A stretch of 56,233 bases of DNA, from positions 1-56,233 of the forward strand of contig JAUYMU010000102.1 of assembly GCA_030698405.1 (NCBI GenBank), read 5' to 3'. This stretch comes from Bacteroidota bacterium (GTDB lineage Bacteria; Bacteroidota; Bacteroidia; Bacteroidales; Prolixibacteraceae). Below the pieces are notes generated by a model. That model was not told the DNA's origin. It saw only the letters and a list, made by a program, of their open reading frames with translations, and searched no databases. Position numbers and translations under genes: made by a program. This document shows, piece after piece, positions 8,140 to 14,487 of this stretch (the first letter of the stretch is position 1; each line of letters starts with the position of its first letter).

Positions 8140-9216
8140 TTATTTGTAACCATCAATAAATTCTATCAATCCTGTGCTATATACTTCTCCAATATGACTG
8201 TCATCTATGTGAACCGTAATGGAACCACAAAGAATATCATATCCTTCCCAATTGAAAGTATAATTCGATACTGAAGTGAATTCTTGACCTGTTACTTTAT
8301 CAATATCTTTATAAGTATATGACCCATTATACGTATAATTTTTGCCGGCTCCATCAACTTCAACCCAATGAAACAAGACTGTCTTGGTAAATGATTCGAT
8401 ATCCCAATAGTATAAATAGCGACCTGTAGTACCATTAGTATCCCACCACACGTTATCTATGTATTTACGTTTTGAAGGATAAAAATATTGCTCGCTTATG
8501 TTTCCTTTTGCTGACTTCATAATGCAGCGAAGCTCTGGGGCTCCTTTTATCCAACTTTCAATTTCACCAAGATCTGGACACTTAATTTTCATCATATATT
8601 CTGATTTAACGCCAACTCTCGCAGATTTCGCGGTAAGATTTTCTGAAGGCTCCCCATCAATATCAACGCGTTCATTATATGAAATTACCCAGACTTCATT
8701 ATTCCTGGCGAAATTTTCATCAATTAAAAAATCAGTTTCTCTTATTTCTCCGTTTTCATCCAGATAAACCGATTTAAATTGCTTTGTCGAATCATTTGCA
8801 TTTAATCCATCTATAATATAAATAGGCGAATCACTTTTTGCAGATTTCAATCTTCCTTCTTCAAATTGTGGAATATAAATTTGTGGATAAAGCCCCTTAT
8901 CTTTTAAAGTAGAAACAACTGATCCATATTTTTGATCTATTGAAGCGCTTTTGAGGCCTTTCCCATTTAGATTAGTTAGAAGTACATTATCATCACCGTC
9001 AAATCTCTTTGACACTTCATCATAAACAAATTGTTTAAATTCGGAGTTTGCACTTAGTTTGACAATGTTATTTATCAATGAATGTGTATCCTCTTTTGTA
9101 GTTAATAACGTTCCCTGAGAATTGTTTACACTATCCTCTTTTACAGGTTCCTCAGAACATGTGATTAAAAACAAACTAACAGATAATATTAATAAGCAAA
9201 TTCTAAGATTCTTCAT
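8140..9216 (-). CDS. Lipoprotein of unknown function
   Basis: The 358-residue protein has a lipoprotein signal with Cys20 (LFLITC, then SEEP). Residues 30-130 are charged and helical and the rest looks beta-rich with many Tyr and Trp. A segment near residues 130-140 reads SDSPIYIIDGLNAND. No known catalytic motif is visible. It is the first gene of a three-gene operon with two predicted outer-membrane proteins (8-base gap to the next), so a surface or periplasmic role is likely. No homologue family can be named. Confidence 0.6.
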   Translation of the reverse strand: MKNLRICLLILSVSLFLITCSEEPVKEDSVNNSQGTLLTTKEDTHSLINNIVKLSANSEFKQFVYDEVSKRFDGDDNVLLTNLNGKGLKSASIDQKYGSVVSTLKDKGLYPQIYIPQFEEGRLKSAKSDSPIYIIDGLNANDSTKQFKSVYLDENGEIRETDFLIDENFARNNEVWVISYNERVDIDGEPSENLTAKSARVGVKSEYMMKIKCPDLGEIESWIKGAPELRCIMKSAKGNISEQYFYPSKRKYIDNVWWDTNGTTGRYLYYWDIESFTKTVLFHWVEVDGAGKNYTYNGSYTYKDIDKVTGQEFTSVSNYTFNWEGYDILCGSITVHIDDSHIGEVYSTGLIEFIDGYK

Positions 9217-9769
9217 TGTTTTTATTTTAAATTAAACACTATTTTCACGAACTGAATTTTACCCTATTTTAGCATCGTGCAAGTTACCACATAAGGCTGA
9301 CCCGTTCTTGAAAGATGGAATAGCTCCAACTTTTGGCCGCACCGGCGGGTCGTACCCAGCAGAAATTAGACGATCGGCAGGGAGGATTAACCCGGTGCGG
9401 CCTATTAAATGAATTTATTGATGCTCATATTTTGGACATATTTGTGGCAAGATTGAAAAATATGTTGTTGCATTCTGATTTATCAAAGTCGATGGGTAAA
9501 CAATTCCAATGGTGGCCAAATCCTTCCCTGAACAAGTGTTCTTCACGATTATCTTCAAATTGGCAACTAAATCGAATGTTATGATGAGCGAATATATGAG
9601 ATAAATCATTAATAATAAAATATATTTTATTCCAATTTATGTCTGTTTTGTTATATGGCTGTTTTTCAGTACAGACCAAAAATATGTTGTGTAACATGCG
9701 AAAATAAATCAAAAGCGAGGGTAACCTTTTGCCTTTTTGGGGAATAAACTAAATATGATTTGTTCAATT
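9217..9769. other. Gap of about 550 bases without a convincing gene
   Basis: Short open frames exist on both strands but show no family resemblance, start signal or coding rhythm. The stretch holds an 11-bp perfect inverted repeat (9335-9345 and 9392-9402), unusually GC-rich for this neighbourhood. It is probably debris from the rearrangement that produced the duplicated segments on either side. Confidence 0.5.
9335..9402. repeat. 11-bp inverted repeat with GC-rich arms
   Basis: GGCCGCACCGG at 9335-9345 and its exact complement CCGGTGCGGCC at 9392-9402 are 46 bases apart. The arms are far more GC-rich than the flanks. It could be the end of a lost mobile element or a structured RNA; neither is established. 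Confidence 0.5.
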
Positions 9770-10063
9770 TTAGCAGAACATCCGTTCCAGCAATTGCTCT
9801 TTAAACTGTTCTGAAACAGGCAGTTTGTGATCTTCAATCTGTATTTGGTTCCCTTCAATGTGGTCTATTTTGGAGAGATTGACGATGGTCGTCCGGTGCA
9901 CCTTCATGAACGATGAACCTTTCAGCTTTTCTTCCCAGCTTTTAAGTGTGCCGTGTACCACCAGTTTTTTGTCGGTGCAGAAAATGGTCACATAGTCGCC
10001 ATATGATTCAATGGGCTGGATATTGCCGATACTAATTTGGTAAAACCGACGATCGGAGTTCAC
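9770..10063 (-). pseudogene. LytTR DNA-binding domain, receiver domain missing
   Basis: The 97 residues match a LytTR output domain: an ESYGDYVTI segment, FMKVHRTTIVNLSKI, and the closing LPVSEQFKEQLLERMF. Full LytR/AlgR-type regulators carry a receiver domain of about 120 residues before this. Here the frame begins at GTG 10063, and an in-frame stop at 10069-10071 lies in the neighbouring lipoprotein gene fragment, so the 5' half was removed at a recombination junction. If translated it would be an unphosphorylatable DNA-binding protein. No histidine kinase gene is adjacent. Confidence 0.75.
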
Positions 10064-10069
10064 CCTGAT

Positions 10070-10161
10070 TTACCTTCGAAGGAACCATCACCCTGAACAA
10101 GGATTTTGGCTACGGATATTCCTATGAGTTAATCATGGAAGATGCCAAACTGGTGAAATAA
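10070..10161 (+). pseudogene. 3' fragment of the OB-fold lipoprotein gene, copy B
   Basis: The translation TFEGTITLNKDFGYGYSYEL and the remainder to ...DAKLVK plus TAA equal the last about 29 residues of the gene at 6254. About 12 of 92 bases differ and all the changes are synonymous. The following 76 bases including the terminator are identical to copy A. The 5' end abuts the truncated LytTR gene. Confidence 0.85.
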
Positions 10162-10188
10162 GTTACGGGTTTAATTTTGAACGAAAAT

Positions 10189-10230
10189 AAAAAACTCTGC
10201 CGGGTGTGAAAACCATGGCAGAGTTTATTT
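10189..10230. terminator. Bidirectional terminator, copy B
   Basis: AAACTCTGCC (10192-10201) pairs with GGCAGAGTTT (10217-10226). It is the same hairpin and loop as at 6989-7030. It lies between the convergent lipoprotein fragment and the ABC-exporter remnant. Confidence 0.75.
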
Positions 10231-10252
10231 ATGTAATATGACAGAATTTATC

Positions 10253-10466
10253 TCAGGAAACTACAAGCATAATTTCTTCAAAAGCCTCCCTGTATAATTG
10301 ATTAGATAGAATTACCTCATTGTGAGTTCCGGTTGCCGCTATTTGCTTATTTTCAATGACATAAATAAAATCGGTATGACGCGCCAACTGAACACGGTGA
10401 GTTACAAAAATGACCATCATATATATTAAAAGGAGGTTCCTTTGGCTTGAATTCCTTAGATGTCAT
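10253..10466 (-). pseudogene. ABC exporter reduced to its two ends, copy B
   Basis: On the minus strand a plausible start at 10466 reads MTSKEFKPKEPPFNIY. Then, in another frame, comes the end of an ABC exporter ATPase: VIFVTHRVQLARHTDFIYVI (H-loop in VTHR), a GTHNEV segment and EAFEEIMLVVS with TGA at 10253. In an intact exporter several hundred residues (membrane domain, Walker A, signature) lie between these parts. The simplest reading is a large internal deletion that left both ends. That the N-terminal 16 residues belong to the same gene is inferred from position only. A TATATTTG box lies upstream. Confidence 0.65.
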
Positions 10467-10482
10467 AATTTTCAATTTTAAA

Positions 10483-10490
10483 CAAATATA
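10483..10490 (-). promoter_or_regulatory. -7 box TATATTTG upstream of the ABC remnant
   Basis: It matches the Bacteroidota TAnnTTTG consensus exactly and lies 17 bases before the ATG at 10466. No clear TTG -33 box is at the usual distance. Confidence 0.35.
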
Positions 10491-10563
10491 AAGAATTTCA
10501 ATCAGATAAAGTGTTTGTTCCAGTTTCTGTGTCCTGAAAGACAATAAAATTTGACTTATAACA

Positions 10564-10602
10564 AAACAGCAGCCCGAAAACCTTTCGAACTGCTGTTTTT
10601 TG
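10564..10602. terminator. Strong hairpin terminator after the degraded RelE-type locus
   Basis: AAACAGCAG (10564-10572) pairs with CTGCTGTTT (10590-10598), with an inner CGAAA/TTTCG helix. T runs flank it on both strands. It follows the toxin remnant in the minus direction. Confidence 0.7.
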
Positions 10603-10609
10603 TATTGAA

Positions 10610-10732
10610 CTGATCACTGTATCGTTATAACCCAAATTAAATCCTTCACTTATACAGTTTAGAAGGATTTTGCCGATTATCCCAAATTCGGATGATTTCA
10701 ACTTTTGCTCTTGAATGTATGCGATAATATGT
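10610..10732 (-). pseudogene. C-terminal remnant of a RelE/ParE-type toxin
   Basis: In the frame shifted from the antitoxin, the minus strand reads YYRIHSRAKVEIIRIWDNRQ and then NPSKLYK plus a stop at about 10644. The IIRIWDNRQNPxKL ending is characteristic of Bacteroidota RelE/ParE toxins. The first about 70 residues are missing and the remnant overlaps the 3' end of the antitoxin gene. A deletion has removed the toxin start and body. The outer limits given are approximate. Confidence 0.65.
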
Positions 10733-10994
10733 TGATTAGATTCGGGTATTTGGCCTGCATTTCCGCAACAACCTGCTCGTGTGGTATCCCCTTCCCGTTA
10801 TCTAATTCTGCAATTCCCTCGTCAAGAAATGCTTTTAATTCATCAGTTAATTCTACTTCATCAGAATCAAGCTGGATTTCGTAACCATTGTGCTTGTATA
10901 GCATAACACTATTTTTTGGAAATAGATTCAAAACCCTTTTTAATTCAGGAAACAGACTTTCTTCAATATCAATTTGAAACGTTTTCATTTTCAA
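10698..10994 (-). CDS. Orphan antitoxin-like protein of a RelE/ParE-type pair
   Basis: The 98-residue acidic protein has an N-terminal beta-like segment (FQIDIEESLFPELKRVL) and a C-terminal helical part ending GIPHEQVVAEMQAKYPN, the layout of antitoxins preceding RelE/ParE toxins in this phylum. Its last about 11 residues arise from fusion to toxin sequence after a deletion. A consensus -7 box lies 14 bases upstream. The antitoxin frame is intact while its toxin is gone. Function as a DNA-binding antitoxin is inferred from context. Confidence 0.7.
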   Translation of the reverse strand: MKMKTFQIDIEESLFPELKRVLNLFPKNSVMLYKHNGYEIQLDSDEVELTDELKAFLDEGIAELDNGKGIPHEQVVAEMQAKYPNLINILSHTFKSKS

Positions 10995-11007
10995 TTTTTC
11001 TTTGCGT

Positions 11008-11015
11008 CAAAGTTA
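11008..11015 (-). promoter_or_regulatory. -7 box TAACTTTG for the orphan antitoxin
   Basis: An exact TAnnTTTG match lies 14 bases before the ATG at 10994, implying a very short leader. No good -33 box is seen. The same octamer precedes the HigB-like remnant at 14455. Confidence 0.4.
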
Positions 11016-11049
11016 TGAAAAAATGAAATAAATTGTAACTGACCACTTT

Positions 11050-12258
11050 TCACACCCTCACTTTTGGCACTTTCAGAACGCCAACCAAAACGGTGGCAAT
11101 TACCAGGAATACTGCGGCCACCAGGTATCCGTTGCTATACGCACCGGTTTTATCGGCAACCATACCGCCCAGCATTGGGCCAATTACTCCGGCCACACCC
11201 CATCCGGTGAAAATCATTCCGTAGTTAACTCCCAGGTTTTTCATGCCAAAAAATTCAGCGGTGGTAGTGGGGAACAGTGAGAAAACGGCTCCGTAAGCCA
11301 GACCTGCAACGGCTGAACCAACCATCAGCAAAGGGATGGAAGTATAAAACATGAAAAGGAACATGTTCACTGCCTGAATCATAAATACGATCATCATTGC
11401 ACGGGTGCGTCCAACTTTGTCGGATAAAACGCCTGCACCCAAACGGCCCAATGCGTTGAAAACGGAAAGAATCACTACCAGCATGAACCCGGCAGTTTTC
11501 CAGTCGGCCTGAACTACCGCAATACTTGGAAGGTGCGCGATCAGCATCAGTCCGGCAGTTGCAGCAAGCAAATACATGATCCACAGCAAATAGAACTGAG
11601 GTGTTTTCGACACTTCGTCCCAGGTAAAATTATTTCCTTTGGAGGCAGGAGCAGCGGTATTGTTTGCGGCTTTTGGCGCTTCCACTTCAGGAGGATTTTT
11701 CAGGAACATGGCAAGTACTACAACAGCAACAATGGCAAATACGCCGAGAATGATGAATGTATTGCCGATGCCCTGTGATTTAAGTAAACTGGCGGTAATC
11801 GGGGTGATGTAAACTGGCGAAAGTCCAACTCCGGCAACCACGATTCCGGCGATCATTCCTTTTTTCGACGATTCGAACCATTTCATGGCGCAAGGCGTTG
11901 CAGCCGAATATCCAAGTCCGATTCCTATTGAACCGATTACACCGAAAGTAAATACCATCATGGCCAGACTGGTTGCAAAACCGGAGGCAATCAATCCGCC
12001 ACCGAGCATTAATCCGCTGAAAATGGTTACCGGCCGTGGACCGAATTTATCCTGAGCCCGTCCGGCAAAAATCATCGTAACTGCAAAAACTGCTGCCGAA
12101 ACAGTGAAAGGAAGTGCGGCATCGGTATTGGTCCAGCCCCAGTCGCTTACCAGCGCTTTTTTGATGACGCCCCACGAGTACAGGACGCCCATGACCAGGT
12201 TTATGCCCAATGCGGCAAAGGTGATGATCCAACCTTGTTTGTTAGTCGATTTGTTCAT
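11050..12258 (-). CDS. MFS transporter, oxalate/formate antiporter (OFA) family
   Basis: The 402-residue protein has 12 predicted membrane helices. It begins GWIITFAALGINLVMGVLYSW, which is typical of OFA-type major facilitator proteins, and carries the A-motif-like GRAQDKFGPRPV loop between helices 2 and 3 and LSDKVGRTRA between helices 8 and 9. OFA members exchange small carboxylates such as oxalate, formate or lactate; the substrate here cannot be read from sequence. It has its own leader of about 100 bases, divergent from the GH5 gene, and no neighbour points to a substrate. Confidence 0.85.
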   Translation of the reverse strand: MNKSTNKQGWIITFAALGINLVMGVLYSWGVIKKALVSDWGWTNTDAALPFTVSAAVFAVTMIFAGRAQDKFGPRPVTIFSGLMLGGGLIASGFATSLAMMVFTFGVIGSIGIGLGYSAATPCAMKWFESSKKGMIAGIVVAGVGLSPVYITPITASLLKSQGIGNTFIILGVFAIVAVVVLAMFLKNPPEVEAPKAANNTAAPASKGNNFTWDEVSKTPQFYLLWIMYLLAATAGLMLIAHLPSIAVVQADWKTAGFMLVVILSVFNALGRLGAGVLSDKVGRTRAMMIVFMIQAVNMFLFMFYTSIPLLMVGSAVAGLAYGAVFSLFPTTTAEFFGMKNLGVNYGMIFTGWGVAGVIGPMLGGMVADKTGAYSNGYLVAAVFLVIATVLVGVLKVPKVRV

Positions 12259-12471
12259 TTTTTAAGAGATTTTTGGGTTCTTAAAATAATGTATAAATAT
12301 TCAAATTTGCTAATAGCAAAAAAAGAAATATTAAAATTGACACAAAAACACCTTTGATGCTAATTGTTTGAAAGTAAAATGTGGGTTTTGCTTAAAGAAA
12401 TGAGTTGTTTTTCATTTTTGGTATTCTTACCGATAAACATTACAATTGTACATTCATTCAACGAACTAACC

Positions 12472-13728
12472 ATGATTCAAAAAATTTCATTTCTCCTGCT
12501 AATTTACTGCTTCCTGATTTTTCAGGGATGCCAACCTTCAACTCAAAAAGAAACTTCAGCAACACCACAATTCATTAAAATTGATGGCCAAAATCTGATT
12601 GCCCCCAATGGCGAAAAGTTTTTTATCAGGGGAACCAACCTTGGCAACTGGCTCAATCCAGAAGGTTATATGTTTAGCTTTAAACGCACAAGTTCTGCCC
12701 GACTGATCGATCAGGCTTTTCGTGAAATGGTTGGGCCAGACTTTACAAACGAATTCTGGAAACTGTTCAAAGACAACTACATCACCCGCGAAGATATTCG
12801 GTATATCAGGAAAACGGGTATGAACACCATCCGGATTCCGTTTCACTACAAATTGTTTACCGATGAGGATTACATGGGTCTGACCGTAAATCAGGATGGA
12901 TTTCAACGAATTGACAGTCTGGTGGAATGGTGCCGCGAGTCGGAAATTTACCTGATTCTGGACATGCACGATGCACCTGGCGGACAAACCGGTGATAACA
13001 TCGACGACAGTTACGGCTATCCGTGGTTGATGACCAGCAACGAAAGCCAGCAGCAGTTTATCGAAATCTGGAAAAAGATTGCAGATCATTACAAAAACGA
13101 ACCGGTTATTTTGGGATACGATTTTCTGAACGAACCAATTGCCCCCTATTTTGGCGACGACATGAAAATGCTGAACGCAGCGCTCGAACCGCTTTACAAA
13201 CGTGTTGTGGCTGCCATCCGCGAAGTGGATAAAAATCACATTGTCATGTTGGGCGGCGCACAGTGGAACAGTAATTTCAAGGTTTTCAAAGATTCGAAGT
13301 TCGACGACAAAATGATGTACACCTGTCATCGATACTGGTGCGATACGCTTCAGGCAAATATTCAGGATTTTGTGGCTTTCCGCGACTCGGTGAACCTGCC
13401 GATTTTTATGGGCGAAACCGGAGAAAACAATCATCAGTGGGTGGCTGCATGGACCCGCCTGATGGAGCGCAACAACATAGGCTGGACTTACTGGCCATAC
13501 AAAAGAATGGGCGGCCCCAGCTCAATGATGAATATCGCAGCACCCGAAAACTGGGAGTTAATCGTTGCTTTTACTGAAAGCCCGCGAAACAGTTTCGATG
13601 AAATCAGAAAAGCCCGTCCTGATCAGGAAGTGGTAAAAAAAGCCATGCTTCAACTGATAGAAAACAGCAAATTCAGCAATTCAAAAGTGAACGAAGGATA
13701 TGTAAAAGCGATGGGAATGAAGCCCTAG
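12472..13728 (+). CDS. Glycoside hydrolase family 5 (cellulase-like) lipoprotein
   Basis: Starting at ATG 12472 the protein has 418 residues and a lipoprotein signal with Cys20 (IFQGC). Upstream in-frame codons begin with TTG and would bury the signal, so they are rejected. The GH5 fold is marked by GTNLGNW (54-60), RIPF (121-124), the acid/base Glu221 in DFLNEP and the nucleophile Glu315 in FMGETGEN. GH5 enzymes cut beta-linked glucans, mannans or related glycans. No SusC/D pair is nearby, so it may act outside a classical polysaccharide locus. It ends 20 bases before a strong terminator. Confidence 0.9.
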   Translation: MIQKISFLLLIYCFLIFQGCQPSTQKETSATPQFIKIDGQNLIAPNGEKFFIRGTNLGNWLNPEGYMFSFKRTSSARLIDQAFREMVGPDFTNEFWKLFKDNYITREDIRYIRKTGMNTIRIPFHYKLFTDEDYMGLTVNQDGFQRIDSLVEWCRESEIYLILDMHDAPGGQTGDNIDDSYGYPWLMTSNESQQQFIEIWKKIADHYKNEPVILGYDFLNEPIAPYFGDDMKMLNAALEPLYKRVVAAIREVDKNHIVMLGGAQWNSNFKVFKDSKFDDKMMYTCHRYWCDTLQANIQDFVAFRDSVNLPIFMGETGENNHQWVAAWTRLMERNNIGWTYWPYKRMGGPSSMMNIAAPENWELIVAFTESPRNSFDEIRKARPDQEVVKKAMLQLIENSKFSNSKVNEGYVKAMGMKP

Positions 13729-13748
13729 CTAAATTTTTAAGGACAAAG

Positions 13749-13785
13749 AAACAGGGTGCCGGATTTGAACCGACACCCTGTTTTA
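13749..13785 (+). terminator. Rho-independent terminator after the GH5 gene
   Basis: AAACAGGGTG (13749-13758) pairs perfectly with CACCCTGTTT (13774-13783), followed by T-rich sequence. It also lies just beyond the stop of the convergent antitoxin gene and may serve both. Confidence 0.85.
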
Positions 13786-13807
13786 TTACTTCTGGACAAG
13801 GTTCATT

Positions 13808-14191
13808 TTAAAGATCCTCATTTTCCATCTTCTTAACAGCAATATACTGATCATCTCCGGAATCGGAAATTACCATGTGATAGTGAGTTACAATCGGGTT
13901 TTTTGCTTCATTTGAAGTATTTATAAGTTGAATACCCAATAAATCACCGATTTCAAAAAGAGTGTCAGCCGTAAAATTATGTGTTCCACTCAGCCATTTG
14001 GTAATTACGGAAGCTTGTTTTCCCATCTTTCTGGCCAATTCAAGTTTCGAAATGTTCTTTGCCTTCATGGCATTAAAAATTCGCTCGGCAAGTTGCATCC
14101 GTTTGTCTGTCATTTTTTGTTCTTCCGGAGTTATTTTCGTCAACAAACCGTCCAGCACTTCACTTTGATATTTTTCAGCTGATTTCTTCAT
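13808..14191 (-). CDS. HTH (Xre/HigA-like) antitoxin
   Basis: The 127-residue protein (start MKKSAEKYQ) carries a helix-turn-helix of Xre type at about residues 50-80: KLELARKMGKQASVITKWLS. Antitoxins of this build in Bacteroidota follow a HigB-like toxin and repress the pair. The start overlaps the remnant toxin end at 14175, as in intact pairs; a start eight codons earlier at 14215 is possible. The protein looks complete although the toxin has an internal deletion. It shares its terminator region with the GH5 gene. Confidence 0.8.
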   Translation of the reverse strand: MKKSAEKYQSEVLDGLLTKITPEEQKMTDKRMQLAERIFNAMKAKNISKLELARKMGKQASVITKWLSGTHNFTADTLFEIGDLLGIQLINTSNEAKNPIVTHYHMVISDSGDDQYIAVKKMENEDL

Positions 14192-14439
14192 TATCGTAGA
14201 ATTCAAGGTTTCCAATTAAACTCGTTCCATTTTTGGAAAATTCTATTTCCCCCTCCTTAATCCGAAGCGTTAATAGTTTTTAGCCTTTTGACAATGTCAA
14301 TTAATTCACTTTTAAATGTTGCTAAATTGTCTTTTATAAAACGGTCGAATGTTGTTATATTTTCAGTTTCATTAACGATTGCGTATATAGTAGCAGCTTT
14401 CCCGTTGAAATTTTCGAGTTCGACTATTTTAAATCCCAT
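14175..14439 (-). pseudogene. HigB-like toxin gene with internal deletion
   Basis: From ATG 14439 the frame reads MGFKIVELENFNGKAATIYA and continues through about residue 56 (DIVKRLKTI), matching the N-terminal part of a Bacteroidota HigB-like toxin that precedes HTH antitoxins. It then shifts frame into LRIKEGEIEFSKNG and GNLEFYDNEEIS with TGA at 14175, matching the C-terminal end of that family. The central catalytic part of roughly 50 residues is missing. The resulting 60-residue frame is not expected to be toxic. Confidence 0.7.
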
Positions 14440-14454
14440 TGTATTTCTGAATTA

Positions 14455-14462
14455 CAAAGTTA
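14455..14462 (-). promoter_or_regulatory. -7 box TAACTTTG for the HigB/HigA-like locus
   Basis: An exact TAnnTTTG match lies 16 bases before the ATG at 14439. It is the same octamer as at 11008-11015. The -33 region is not recognisable. Confidence 0.4.
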
Positions 14463-14487
14463 TAAAATTTACTTATAAGTGAAATGC

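Noticed and set aside
9333-9584. Open frame of 83 codons on the plus strand
   Set aside because: It contains the inverted repeat, has no family resemblance and no start signal; frames on the other strand are equally unconvincing.
12364-12471. N-terminal extension of the GH5 gene from TTG 12364
   Set aside because: It would place a clear lipoprotein signal in the middle of the protein; ATG 12472 gives a standard signal with Cys20.
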